A stretch of DNA of 64,000 bases from Streptomyces harbinensis (GTDB taxonomy: Bacteria > Actinomycetota > Actinomycetes > Streptomycetales > Streptomycetaceae). A program made the position numbers and the translations under genes. Numbering within the stretch: position 1 is the stretch's first letter; each line of letters starts with the position of its first letter. Shown one piece after another: positions 1 through 7,315 of this stretch. The notes below the pieces were generated by a model. The model did no database searches, was not told the origin of the DNA, and saw nothing but the letters and a program-made list of their open reading frames with translations. The stretch is taken from positions 1-64,000 of the forward strand of contig NZ_FPAB01000010.1 of assembly GCF_900116145.1 (NCBI RefSeq). The letters run 5' to 3'.

Positions 1-62
1 CCGGTGGTCAGCCTGATGTGACACTGCTCGAAAGGGTGCTCAGTGGACTTCGCAAGCTCTAG
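1..62 (+). CDS. cvnC: C-terminal end of a DUF742 conservon protein (CvnC), partial
   Basis: The window opens inside this gene. In the frame beginning at base 3 the last residues read GGQPDVTLLERVLSGLRKL, followed by a TAG at 60-62. The ending LLERVL-x-GLRKL is the familiar C-terminus of the DUF742 component of Streptomyces conservons, which also contain a histidine-kinase-like CvnA, a roadblock protein CvnB and a GTPase CvnD. The tail overlaps the start of the following GTPase gene by 20 nt, as expected for this translationally coupled set. Only about 19 residues are visible, so the assignment rests on the ending motif and on the neighbour. Confidence 0.8.
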   Translation, partial: GGQPDVTLLERVLSGLRKL

Positions 63-636
63 CGGTGCGGGCCGTTCGGCTCCTTCCCGTTCCACTACTT
101 CTGCGAAGATTGTGGTCGCGGGTGGTTTTGGTGTGGGGAAGACCACGTTTGTCGGTGCGGTGTCGGAGATCAATCCGCTGCGTACCGAGGCGGTGATGAC
201 GTCTGCGTCGGCGGGGATCGATGATCTGACGCATACCGGTGGTAAGACGACCACGACGGTGGCGATGGACTTCGGTCGTATCACGCTGGATCAGGATTTG
301 ATTCTGTATCTGTTCGGTACGCCGGGGCAGGATCGTTTCTGGTTCATGTGGGACGATTTGGTGCGTGGTGCCATTGGTGCGGTGGTGCTGGTGGATACGC
401 GGCGTCTTGCGGATTGTTTTCCGGCGGTGGATTACTTCGAGAACAGTGGTCTGCCGTTCGTGATCGCGTTGAATGGTTTTGACGGGCATCAGCCGTATTC
501 TCCGGAGGAGGTGCGGGAGGCGTTGCAGATCGGTCCTGACGCGCCGATCATCACGACGGATGCGCGGCATCGTGCGGAGGCGAAGGCGGCGCTGATCACT
601 CTCGTCGAGCACGCCCTCATGGCCCGCCTGCGGTAA
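43..636 (+). CDS. cvnD: CvnD-family small GTP/ATP-binding protein of a conservon
   Basis: A 197-residue Ras-like P-loop protein starting at GTG 43. The Walker A motif GGFGVGKTTF lies at about residues 26-35, a G3-like segment FGTPGQDRFWF at about 89-99, and a G4-like ALNGFD near 142-147. These are typical of the GTPase subunit of actinobacterial conservons, thought to act with a membrane sensor kinase like a prokaryotic G-protein-coupled system. It overlaps the CvnC end by 20 nt, so the two are probably translated together. Codon use differs from the rest of the window: GGT, GAT, TTT and CGT codons are frequent, giving a lower third-position GC. The family is clear; which numbered conservon it represents cannot be told. 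Confidence 0.9.
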   Translation: MDFASSSGAGRSAPSRSTTSAKIVVAGGFGVGKTTFVGAVSEINPLRTEAVMTSASAGIDDLTHTGGKTTTTVAMDFGRITLDQDLILYLFGTPGQDRFWFMWDDLVRGAIGAVVLVDTRRLADCFPAVDYFENSGLPFVIALNGFDGHQPYSPEEVREALQIGPDAPIITTDARHRAEAKAALITLVEHALMARLR

Positions 637-666
637 TTCCGAGCGTCCCCCGCTGCCACGCCGGTA

Positions 667-687
667 GTCTCCCCGTGCTGGGGAGAC
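667..687 (+). terminator. Hairpin ending the conservon transcript
   Basis: A perfect 8-bp stem, GTCTCCCC (667-674) and GGGGAGAC (680-687), with a 5-nt loop, 31 nt after the CvnD stop. There is no T-tract, as is common in Streptomyces. A TAGGCT at 708-713 resembles a -10 element for the next gene, but no convincing -35 is visible. Confidence 0.6.
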
Positions 688-755
688 ACCGCCGCGTGGC
701 GGTTGGCTAGGCTGAGGACAGAGATCCCAGCAAGCCAGTGAAGGGCAACGCAGCC

Positions 756-1535
756 GTGCGCATCGCCAGATTCTCCATCGACGGCACCGTCGGTTTCGGT
801 GTGGTGGAGGGGGGGCCCACCGACGAGGACGGGCTCGTCCTCGACATCATCAAGGGCCATCCCTTCGCCGAGTTCGAGCGCTCGGGCCACCGGGTCCCGC
901 TCAAGGCGGTCCGGCTGCTGCCCCCCGTCCTCCCCAGCAAGGTCGTCGCGATCGGCCGGAACTACGCCGCGCACGCGCGCGAGCTGGGCAACGAGGTCCC
1001 CGACACCCCCGTCACCTTCTTCAAGCCCTCCACCTCGGTGATCGGCGACGGTGACGCCATCCGGTATCCCTCGATCTCCCGCGAGGTCCACCACGAGGCG
1101 GAGCTGGCCGTGGTCATCGGCCGGATGTGCCGGGACGTGCCGCGCGAACGCGCCAGGGACGTCATCCTCGGCTACACCTGCGCCAACGACATCACCGCGC
1201 GCGACGTCCAGGAGCGCGAGAAGCAGTGGGCGCGTGCCAAGGGCTTCGACACCTCCTGCCCGCTCGGCCCGTGGATCGAGACCGACGCCGACCCGGCCGA
1301 CCTCGCCATCATGTGCACGGTGAACGGCGAACAGCGGCAGCTGGGCCGCACCAGCGAGATGGTCCGTACGGTGGAGGACCTGATCGTGCACATCACCGAG
1401 TCGATGACGCTGCTCCCGCAGGACGTCATCCTCACCGGCACCCCGGCCGGCGTCGGCCCGCTGCACGCCGGCGACGAGGTCGCCGTCTCCATCGAAGGCA
1501 TCGGCACTCTCACCAACAAGGTCGTCAAGGCGTGA
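756..1535 (+). CDS. Fumarylacetoacetate hydrolase family protein
   Basis: A 259-residue protein of the FAH superfamily, metal-dependent enzymes that cleave or decarboxylate 2-oxo acids and acylpyruvates. The core contains VVAIGRNYAAHA and HHEAELAVVIG (a metal-binding Glu motif), then GYTCANDITARDVQ, and a C-terminal DVILTGTPAGVGP, a signature of acylpyruvase-type members. GTG 756 is preferred over the in-frame GTG 738 because GAAGGG lies about 10 nt upstream of it. The stop overlaps the gltX start by 4 nt, so the two are translationally coupled. The exact substrate cannot be inferred from sequence. Confidence 0.9.
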   Translation: MRIARFSIDGTVGFGVVEGGPTDEDGLVLDIIKGHPFAEFERSGHRVPLKAVRLLPPVLPSKVVAIGRNYAAHARELGNEVPDTPVTFFKPSTSVIGDGDAIRYPSISREVHHEAELAVVIGRMCRDVPRERARDVILGYTCANDITARDVQEREKQWARAKGFDTSCPLGPWIETDADPADLAIMCTVNGEQRQLGRTSEMVRTVEDLIVHITESMTLLPQDVILTGTPAGVGPLHAGDEVAVSIEGIGTLTNKVVKA

Positions 1536-3016
1536 CTTCTCCCTCCCCCTCCGTACGTGTGCGCTTCTGCCCGTCCCCGACGGGCAACCCCCATGTGGGG
1601 CTGGTGCGCACCGCCCTGTTCAACTGGGCCTTCGCCCGCCACCACGGCGGCACCATGGTCTTCCGCATCGAGGACACCGACGCCGCCCGCGACTCCGAGG
1701 AGTCGTACACCGCGCTGCTCGACTCGATGCGCTGGCTCGGCCTCGACTGGGACGAGGGCCCCGAGACCGGCGGCCCGCACGCCCCGTACCGGCAGTCGCA
1801 GCGGATGGACATCTACGCCGACGTGGCGCGCCGGCTGCGCGAGGCGGGCCGCGCGTACCCCTGCTACTGCACCACCGCGGAGCTGGAGGAGCGCCGGGAG
1901 GCGGCGCGGGCGGCCGGCCGGCACTCCGGGTACGACGGGCACTGCCGGGAGCTGACGGCGGAGCAGATCGCGGCGTACGAGGCCGAGGGGCGCGCGCCGA
2001 TCATCCGGTTCCGGATGCCGGACGAGCAGATCACCTTCACCGACCTGGTGCGCGGCACGCTCACCTTCGCGCCGGAGCACGTCTCGGACTACGGGATCGT
2101 GCGCGCCAACGGCGCGCCGCTGTACACCCTGGTCAACCCGGTGGACGACGCGCTGATGGAGATCACCCACGTGCTGCGCGGCGAGGACCTGCTGTCCTCC
2201 ACGCCGCGGCAGATCGCGCTGTACGGTGCGCTGGCGGAGATCGGCGTCGGGACGGGGCGCGTCCCGGAGTTCGGGCATCTGCCGTATGTGATGGGGGAGG
2301 GCAACAAGAAGCTCTCCAAGCGTGACCCGGAGTCCTCGCTCAATCTGTACCGCGAGCGCGGCTTCCTGCCGTCCGGGCTGCTCAACTACCTGTCGCTGCT
2401 GGGCTGGTCGATCGCCGAGGACCGGGACATCTTCACGGTCGAGGAGATGGTGGCGGCCTTCGAGATCGGCGACGTCAACGCCAACCCGGCGCGCTTCGAC
2501 CTGAAGAAGGCCGAGGCGATCAACGCGGTGCACGTACGGGAGTTGCCGCTGGACGCGTTCGTGGCGGCGTGCGAGCCGTGGCTGGCCGCGCCGTACGCGC
2601 CGTGGAAGCCGGAGGCGTTCGACCGGGCGGCCTTCGAGGAGCTGGCGCCGCTGGCGCAGACCCGGCTGACGGTGCTCTCCGACATCACGGCCAATGTCGA
2701 CTTCCTGTTCCTGGACGCCCCGGTGGAGGACGAGAAGTCCTGGGCCAAGGCGATGAAGCCGGGCGCCGAGCAGGTGCTGGCGGCGGCCCGGGAGCGGCTG
2801 GCGGCGGCCGACTGGAGCTCCGCCGAGTCGCTCAAGGAGGCCGTGCAGGCGGCCGGTGAGGCGCACGGGCTGAAGCTGGGCAAGGCGCAGGCGCCGGTGC
2901 GGGTGGCGGTCACCGGGCGCACGGTCGGGCTGCCGCTGTTCGAGTCGCTGGTGGTGCTGGGCCGGGAGCGGACCCTGGCCCGGATCGAGGCGGCGCTGGC
3001 GCGGCTCGCGGGCTGA
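1532..3016 (+). CDS. gltX: Glutamyl-tRNA synthetase
   Basis: A 494-residue class I aminoacyl-tRNA synthetase that charges tRNA-Glu. In bacteria without GlnRS it also charges tRNA-Gln for later transamidation. The HIGH-like motif is PSPTGNPHVG near residues 14-23 and the KMSKS-like motif KLSKR is near residue 260. The C-terminal helical anticodon-binding region is present and the length is normal. GTG 1532 overlaps the upstream TGA by 4 nt and gives the expected N-terminus MTSPSPSVRVRFCPSPTG. The tRNA-Gln and tRNA-Glu genes lie only 3.3 kb downstream, separated by an unrelated operon. Confidence 0.97.
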   Translation: MTSPSPSVRVRFCPSPTGNPHVGLVRTALFNWAFARHHGGTMVFRIEDTDAARDSEESYTALLDSMRWLGLDWDEGPETGGPHAPYRQSQRMDIYADVARRLREAGRAYPCYCTTAELEERREAARAAGRHSGYDGHCRELTAEQIAAYEAEGRAPIIRFRMPDEQITFTDLVRGTLTFAPEHVSDYGIVRANGAPLYTLVNPVDDALMEITHVLRGEDLLSSTPRQIALYGALAEIGVGTGRVPEFGHLPYVMGEGNKKLSKRDPESSLNLYRERGFLPSGLLNYLSLLGWSIAEDRDIFTVEEMVAAFEIGDVNANPARFDLKKAEAINAVHVRELPLDAFVAACEPWLAAPYAPWKPEAFDRAAFEELAPLAQTRLTVLSDITANVDFLFLDAPVEDEKSWAKAMKPGAEQVLAAARERLAAADWSSAESLKEAVQAAGEAHGLKLGKAQAPVRVAVTGRTVGLPLFESLVVLGRERTLARIEAALARLAG

Positions 3017-3029
3017 GCGGCACGCGTAC

Positions 3030-3063
3030 CGGAGGGGGCCCCGCCGCGGCGGGGCCCCCTCCG
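3030..3063 (+). terminator. Strong terminator after gltX
   Basis: A perfect 17-bp inverted repeat with arms 3030-3046 and 3047-3063 and no unpaired loop bases, beginning 13 nt after the gltX stop. It very likely ends the FAH-gltX transcript and so separates it from the accessory peptide operon. Confidence 0.85.
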
Positions 3064-3107
3064 TGTGCCGGGAGCGGCGTCGGAGGTGTCCCGTTCTCAA
3101 AATGCGA

Positions 3108-3173
3108 CATATCGGGTGATGGCGTAGCGTTTTGCCTCGTCAGTATCGCTGACATGGCAAAGCACCCGATATG
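3108..3173. promoter_or_regulatory. 66-bp interrupted palindrome before the peptide operon
   Basis: Three nested inverted repeats share one centre. The outer arms are CATATCGGGTG (3108-3118) and CACCCGATATG (3163-3173), the middle arms TTTGCC (3131-3136) and GGCAAA (3156-3161), and the inner hairpin GTCAG-TATCG-CTGAC (3139-3153). The right outer arm ends one base before the Shine-Dalgarno sequence of the 61-aa peptide gene. It could be an operator for a dimeric regulator or an mRNA leader structure controlling access to the ribosome site. No promoter hexamers can be assigned with confidence. Confidence 0.6.
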
Positions 3174-3185
3174 AGGAGGCAATGC

Positions 3186-3371
3186 ATGCTCGCGCAGAAG
3201 ACACTCCCGCTCGTCGCCGACCCCGCCGAGGCAGCCGCCGCCCAGGCCCTGATGACCGAACCGGAAGCGCCGCTGAGCGACGCCCCGCTCTACTCACCCG
3301 AAGCGGCCGGATTCCTCCTGCTGCTCCTGCTGCTCTCGCCGAAGGCCCCCGCGGAGCCGGGCGACCAGTGA
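3186..3371 (+). CDS. 61-residue peptide with a seven-leucine run, first gene of the accessory operon
   Basis: The ATG at 3186 is preceded by GAGGAGGC (3173-3180) at ideal spacing; an out-of-frame ATG at 3182 is less well placed. The product is rich in Ala, Pro and Glu. It has an acidic leader-like half (LPLVADPAEAAAAQALMTEPE), then LYSPEAAGF, seven consecutive Leu at 44-50, and a short tail SPKAPAEPGDQ. The Leu run is too short for an ordinary transmembrane segment. I recognise no family. Small size, first position, a strong ribosome site and unknown downstream proteins would fit a ribosomally made peptide precursor, but the core contains only one Ser after the Leu run and no Cys, so that is inference only. 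Confidence 0.75.
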   Translation: MLAQKTLPLVADPAEAAAAQALMTEPEAPLSDAPLYSPEAAGFLLLLLLLSPKAPAEPGDQ

Positions 3372-3408
3372 GCCGCAGGCCGGCTCCCGGCGGACGGAGG
3401 GAGCACCC

Positions 3409-4149
3409 GTGACGACGGGATCCGCCGAACGCGCCGCCCGTGCCGTGTACACGGAAGCAACCGCCGAGCTGGCCCGCTGTGTCCTCGACGCCCTCCGGGG
3501 CGCCGGGGACACAGCCCCGCTCGCCCGGTTCACCGAAGCGGCCACCGACCCGAAAGCCGCCCTCGCCGCGGTACGGGTGCTGGGCGCCGACGTCCTCGCC
3601 CCCTACGCCCTCACCGGCGGCACCCCGCACCCGCGCGACCTCACCGTCATCGCCCAGGCCACCGCGGTCTTCCCGGCCCCGGTCCTCACCGCGCCGCCCC
3701 CCGAAGGCCCGCTGGAGAACTGGGCCATCGCCTGGCGCGACTGGGCCACCGGCCGGCTCATCGCCGGCCTCGGCGACGGCGCCGCCGACGACACCCCGCA
3801 GCCGCCCGCCGCCCCCGTCCTCACCGACACCGCCGACTGGCCCCGCTGGTCGGCCGTCTGCGCCCGGCTGGCCACCCTCGCCCTCCCCGGCGTCACCGGC
3901 CCGGTACCGGCCGTCGTCCGCCGCCACCCCGTCCCCCTGGCCCGCGGCACCACCCGCGCCCTGCTGCGCCGGGACTACCCCACCGCGGCCCGGCTGGCCC
4001 GCTGGCTGGCCGCCGCCCACCGGGACGGCGTACCACTGCCCCTGGACCCCGCCGCGCTCACCGAGCACATCGCCCTGCACGCCGCCGGCGAGCCCCGGCT
4101 CGCCCTCGATCTGGCGGTGGCCCGGCTGCTGCTGGGGAGGACCGCATGA
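3409..4149 (+). CDS. Unrecognised helical protein of the accessory operon
   Basis: A 246-residue protein starting at GTG 3409 with GGAGGG just upstream, 37 nt after the peptide stop. It is Ala/Leu/Arg-rich and probably mostly alpha-helical, with no signal peptide, no membrane segment and no catalytic motif I can name. A proline-rich middle (TPQPPAAPVLTDTADWPRW, about residues 127-145) separates two helical halves. The stop overlaps the next ATG by 4 nt, which implies coupled translation with the DUF6895-like protein and perhaps a complex between the two. Codon use matches the neighbours. Function unknown. Confidence 0.85.
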   Translation: MTTGSAERAARAVYTEATAELARCVLDALRGAGDTAPLARFTEAATDPKAALAAVRVLGADVLAPYALTGGTPHPRDLTVIAQATAVFPAPVLTAPPPEGPLENWAIAWRDWATGRLIAGLGDGAADDTPQPPAAPVLTDTADWPRWSAVCARLATLALPGVTGPVPAVVRRHPVPLARGTTRALLRRDYPTAARLARWLAAAHRDGVPLPLDPAALTEHIALHAAGEPRLALDLAVARLLLGRTA

Positions 4150-5051
4150 CCACCGCCGTCACCCCGATCGCCCACCAGGTGGCCACCCGCGCCTTCGGCT
4201 GGCTGCTCGCCCACCGCGACCACGGCGCGCTACCCGAGGGGACCACCGCCGACCTCGGCGACCCCAACAGCGTCTACAAGCCGCTGGGCGAGGCCGCCCT
4301 GGCCGGCTCCCTGGTGCTGCGCGAATCCGCGGCCGGCAGCGAGAGCATGCGCGCCGCCCGCGAACTGCTCGACTTCGGCTGGCGGCAACTGCGCGAGGGC
4401 GACCTGCTCTACGAACGCCAGCTGCGGCACTCGCTGCTCACCGACCCGCTGGAGATGTACGCCCACTTCGTCCGGGCCGGCTACCGCCACCCGGGCATGG
4501 ACGCCCTGCTGCGGCACAACGCGGCGCTGCGCTCGGTGCGCGCCGCCGAAGTGGTGCCCAACCGGCGGCTGGCCATCGCCAACGCCGCCCGGCTGGCCGG
4601 GCTCGACTACGGCTTCGACTGGGCCGCGCTCACCCGCGCCACCTGGCTGGGCGCCACCCCCGAGCCGTGGGCGATCGACTGGATGACCGCCTACTCCATG
4701 ACCCACACGGTCTTCCATCTCACCGACTGGGGCGCCCGCCCCGAAGGACTGCCGGCGGAGATCGCGAGCTACCTCACCACCTGGCTGCCGGTGTGGACGG
4801 ACATCTGGCGCGAGGTCGCCCAGTGGGACCTGGTCGCCGAGCTGATGATCGTCGGCTCCTGCCTGCCCGACCCGGTGTGCGACCCGGCCGACTGGGCGGC
4901 GCTCGCGGCCGTCCAGCACCCGGACGGGCTGATGCCGCGCGACGGCGAACCGGTGAGCGAGGACCCGGCGCGGCGGTTCGCCGACCACCAGCACACCGCC
5001 GTGGTCGCCGCCGTCGCCGGGAGCATCGCGGTCTCCCGCACGCTCACGTGA
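4146..5051 (+). CDS. DUF6895-like protein, probable alpha/alpha-barrel
   Basis: A 301-residue protein translated from an ATG that overlaps the previous stop. Conserved-looking blocks are TAYSMTHTVFHLTDWGARP near residues 181-199, WDLVAELM near 225, and DHQHTAVVAAVAG near 281-293. These resemble, from memory, actinobacterial proteins annotated as DUF6895, whose repeated helices suggest a toroid fold with clustered His and Trp residues. No activity is established. There is no signal peptide. It lies between an unknown helical protein and a serine hydrolase, joined to both by stop/start overlaps. The family name is tentative; the gene itself is secure. Confidence 0.8.
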   Translation: MTTAVTPIAHQVATRAFGWLLAHRDHGALPEGTTADLGDPNSVYKPLGEAALAGSLVLRESAAGSESMRAARELLDFGWRQLREGDLLYERQLRHSLLTDPLEMYAHFVRAGYRHPGMDALLRHNAALRSVRAAEVVPNRRLAIANAARLAGLDYGFDWAALTRATWLGATPEPWAIDWMTAYSMTHTVFHLTDWGARPEGLPAEIASYLTTWLPVWTDIWREVAQWDLVAELMIVGSCLPDPVCDPADWAALAAVQHPDGLMPRDGEPVSEDPARRFADHQHTAVVAAVAGSIAVSRTLT

Positions 5052-5065
5052 GGGCGGCGGACGCG

Positions 5066-6208
5066 ATGAGCCCGGACGCGACGGACGCGGCGGCCACCAC
5101 GGTCAGGACCCTGCACCCGGGTGCGGCGGACCCGGTGGCCACCGGGCTGCTGGCCTCGCTCGCCGCCGCCGCACCGGGCGCCAGCACGGTGGCGGTGGCG
5201 GTGCACCGCGCGGGGGAGCGCCTGGTGGCGGTGGGCGGACGCACCGCGCACGACGCCACCGGCCGGCCGGCCGAGCCGGGCACCCGCTTCGCCCTCGGCT
5301 CGGTCACCAAGACCTACACCGCCCTGCTGCTGGCCGAACTCGCGGCCCGGGGCGAGGTCGGCTACGACGACCCGATCGACCGCTTCCTGCCGCCCGGCGC
5401 CGCCCCGTACCGGCGCGTCGGCGGCGCGCCGATCACCCTGCTGCACCTGGCGACGCACACCTCGGGACTGCCGCGGCTGCCGCCGGGGCTGCTGCGCAGC
5501 GCCGTGCCGCGCTGGTTCTCCAATCCGTACGCGGCGTACGGCCCCGGCGAGCTGCTGGCCGCCCTGGCCCGCACCAGGCCGTCGGCCGCCCCCGGTACCC
5601 GGGTGCGGTACTCCAACTTCGGGGTCGGACTGCTCGGCATGCTGCTGGCCCGCGCGGCGGGCGAGCCGTACGGCGGGTACGAACGGGCGCTGGCGGCCCG
5701 GGTGCTCACCCCGCTGGGGCTGCGGAGCACCGGCGCGCAGGCCGGGGCGGCCGGGGACGCCACCGGCTACTGGCACGGCCGGGCCCGGCCGCCCTGGCGG
5801 ATCCCGGGGCTGGCCGGGGCCGGCGCGCTGCACGCCGGGCCGGAGGAGTTGCTGCGGTACCTGGAGGCGCTGCTCGACCCGGTGCGGGCGGCCGGGGGCG
5901 ACGGTCCGCTGGCCACGGCGCTGACCGAGGTGGCCAGGCCGCGGCTGGTGGTGCGCCCGGGCGAGGACCGGATCGCCCTGGTGTGGAACGCGCGGCGGCG
6001 GCCCGGTCATCTGCTGCTCTTCCACTCCGGGGGGACCCGGGGGTGCACCGCGTTCGTGGGGTTCAGCCCCGAGCGGGGGGTGGCGCTGGCCGCGGTGGCC
6101 AACCGCGCGCCCGCGCTGGACGGGGCCTTCATCCAGCGGGCGTATCTGCTGCTGAGAGAACTGGCGGGCGGGACAACTCGTTTTGGAGCACCGTCGCCCA
6201 TCGGGTAA
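5066..6208 (+). CDS. Serine hydrolase of the class C beta-lactamase / DD-peptidase fold
   Basis: A 380-residue protein with the three active-site motifs of the penicillin-recognising fold: SVTK at about residues 76-79 (nucleophile Ser and general base Lys), YSN near 181-183 in VRYSNFGVG, and HSGGT near 322-326 in place of KTG. No signal peptide is evident, so it may be cytoplasmic, unlike typical cell-wall carboxypeptidases. The in-frame GTG 5048 overlaps the upstream stop by 4 nt; ATG 5066 is equally possible. Members act as peptidases, esterases or peptide cyclases. As the last gene of the peptide operon it could process the 61-aa product, which is inference. Its 3' end contains a promoter-like sequence for the tRNA genes. 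Confidence 0.88.
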   Translation: MSPDATDAAATTVRTLHPGAADPVATGLLASLAAAAPGASTVAVAVHRAGERLVAVGGRTAHDATGRPAEPGTRFALGSVTKTYTALLLAELAARGEVGYDDPIDRFLPPGAAPYRRVGGAPITLLHLATHTSGLPRLPPGLLRSAVPRWFSNPYAAYGPGELLAALARTRPSAAPGTRVRYSNFGVGLLGMLLARAAGEPYGGYERALAARVLTPLGLRSTGAQAGAAGDATGYWHGRARPPWRIPGLAGAGALHAGPEELLRYLEALLDPVRAAGGDGPLATALTEVARPRLVVRPGEDRIALVWNARRRPGHLLLFHSGGTRGCTAFVGFSPERGVALAAVANRAPALDGAFIQRAYLLLRELAGGTTRFGAPSPIG

Positions 6209-6211
6209 TGT
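6183..6211 (+). promoter_or_regulatory. Probable promoter of the tRNA cluster
   Basis: TTGGAG (6183-6188) and TAATGT (6206-6211) are separated by 17 nt, a fair match to a housekeeping promoter. The -35 lies inside the last codons of the serine hydrolase gene and the -10 spans its stop codon. The transcript would start about 60 nt before tRNA-Gln and cross a small AACTCC/GGAGTT hairpin. Confidence 0.55.
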
Positions 6212-6277
6212 TCTTCCTGTCGCCGGGACAGCCCGGCGGACACCAAGCAAAACTCCCCACAAGGAGTTGCGATTTGG

Positions 6278-6349
6278 TGGGCTATGGTGTAATTGGCAGC
6301 ACGACTGATTCTGGTTCAGTTAGTCTAGGTTCGAGTCCTGGTAGCCCAG
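6278..6349 (+). tRNA. tRNA-Gln (anticodon CTG)
   Basis: A 72-nt cloverleaf. The acceptor arms TGGGCTA (6278-6284) and TAGCCCA (6342-6348) pair fully with discriminator G, the T arm carries GGTTCGAGTCC, and the anticodon loop reads TTCTGGT with anticodon CTG. CCA is not encoded. In Streptomyces-like bacteria this tRNA is usually first charged with glutamate by GluRS and then amidated, so its closeness to gltX is meaningful. Confidence 0.95.
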
Positions 6350-6371
6350 CGCGATCTGCTCGCAGATCACC

Positions 6372-6444
6372 GCCCCCGTTGTGTAGCGGCCTAGCACGCT
6401 GCCCTCTCACGGCAGTAGCGCCGGTTCGAATCCGGTCGGGGGTA
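6372..6444 (+). tRNA. tRNA-Glu (anticodon CTC), copy 1
   Basis: A 73-nt tRNA with acceptor arms GCCCCCG (6372-6378) and CGGGGGT (6437-6443), discriminator A, T arm CCGGTTCGAATCCGG, and anticodon loop CTCTCAC closed by CTGCC/GGCAG. It lies 22 nt after tRNA-Gln and is probably cotranscribed. Confidence 0.95.
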
Positions 6445-6468
6445 CGGATCCTTCGGGATCTTGTGTGG

Positions 6469-6541
6469 GCCCCCGTTGTGTAGCGGCCTAGCACGCCGCC
6501 CTCTCAAGGCGGTAGCGCCGGTTCGAATCCGGTCGGGGGTA
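6469..6541 (+). tRNA. tRNA-Glu (anticodon CTC), copy 2
   Basis: A second 73-nt tRNA-Glu, 24 nt after copy 1. The acceptor, D and T arms match copy 1. The anticodon stem changes to CCGCC/GGCGG (a paired substitution) and loop position 38 is A instead of C, with the CTC anticodon kept. It looks like a tandem duplication with compensatory change. Confidence 0.95.
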
Positions 6542-6550
6542 CGCAGGATA

Positions 6551-6587
6551 AGCCCTCCTTCTCGCCTCGGTGAGGAGGAGGGCTTTT
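6551..6587 (+). terminator. Terminator of the tRNA cluster
   Basis: AGCCCTCCT pairs with AGGAGGGCT around a GC-rich loop, and the right arm is followed by TTTT. It begins 10 nt after the last tRNA. The MerR gene converges from the other side and ends at 6594, so the hairpin may serve both strands. Confidence 0.8.
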
Positions 6588-6593
6588 CGCCGT

Positions 6594-7229
6594 TCAGGAG
6601 GGGCCGCGCAGCTGCCGGGTGGCGGCTTCGGCCTGGGCGAGGCGGCGCAGGCTCAGCAGGACGGGCTCGTAGAGCACGGTGAGGGCCACCGCGGCCTCCA
6701 GCTGGGTGGTCGGCGAGGCGAACTCCCCGATCAGCGCGATCTCGTGCGCGGCCAGCCCGTCGGCCGCCGCGCCGTACGGCAGCAGTTGCTCGACGGTGCA
6801 CGGGTAGCCGAGCCGCAGCAGCGCGGCGAGCGCGGTGACCAGCGCCTGGTGGGCGGGGTTGTCCACCACGATCCGCCAGCCGAGCCGCCGCTGGAGTTCC
6901 CCGGCAAGGGCTTCTGCGGTGACGACCGTCTCATCGCGCCGGCGCGGTGGCGCGGGCTGGGGGAGGGCCGCGACGGCGGTGCCGATCCGGGTGAGCTGGT
7001 CGGTCCGGTCGTCGTCGATGGCGGTGAGCACCTCCCGCGCGGTGGCCACCGGGATCCGGCCCACCTGCACCAGCGCCCGGACCAGCCGCAGCCGGCGCAG
7101 GTGTTCCTCGCCGTACTCGGCCTGGGTCGCCGAGATCCGCTCGCCGGGGGGCAGCAGCCCCTCCCGCAGGTAGTACTTGATCGTCGCGGTGGTCACCCCG
7201 CTGCGTTCGCTCAGTTCTGCCAGCCGCAT
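6594..7229 (-). CDS. MerR-family transcriptional regulator
   Basis: A 211-residue protein with an N-terminal winged-helix MerR DNA-binding domain (MRLAELSERSGVTTATIKYYLREGLLPPG, residues 1-29, given in parts: the recognition helix is TTATIKYYLREG) followed by the usual coiled-coil region and a long C-terminal effector domain. It has no Cys cluster, so a metal sensor is unlikely. ATG 7229 matches the family N-terminus; longer upstream frames are not conserved-looking. It diverges from the DUF4188 gene, with a palindrome in the gap that probably serves as its operator, so autoregulation and control of the partner are likely. Confidence 0.9.
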   Translation of the reverse strand: MRLAELSERSGVTTATIKYYLREGLLPPGERISATQAEYGEEHLRRLRLVRALVQVGRIPVATAREVLTAIDDDRTDQLTRIGTAVAALPQPAPPRRRDETVVTAEALAGELQRRLGWRIVVDNPAHQALVTALAALLRLGYPCTVEQLLPYGAAADGLAAHEIALIGEFASPTTQLEAAVALTVLYEPVLLSLRRLAQAEAATRQLRGPS

Positions 7230-7297
7230 ACGGCCCTCAGCCCACTTTCTCCACGGATTCTCGGATGCCCCTTGCGCGGATGCATTGGGGAGTGGCA

Positions 7298-7315
7298 CTA
7301 TCCAATCATGGATAG
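7298..7315. promoter_or_regulatory. Probable MerR operator
   Basis: A perfect palindrome CTATCC-N6-GGATAG, with a third half-site CTATCC at 7321-7326. It sits between the divergent MerR and DUF4188 genes, as MerR operators do. An ATG at 7308 lies inside it, which argues against that ATG being the start of the DUF4188 protein. Confidence 0.7.

Noticed and set aside
738..755. GTG 738 as the start of the FAH protein
   Set aside because: No ribosome site upstream, while GTG 756 has GAAGGG at good spacing.
6594..7229. MerR gene as a metal-responsive regulator
   Set aside because: The effector domain lacks the Cys residues of metal-sensing MerR proteins.
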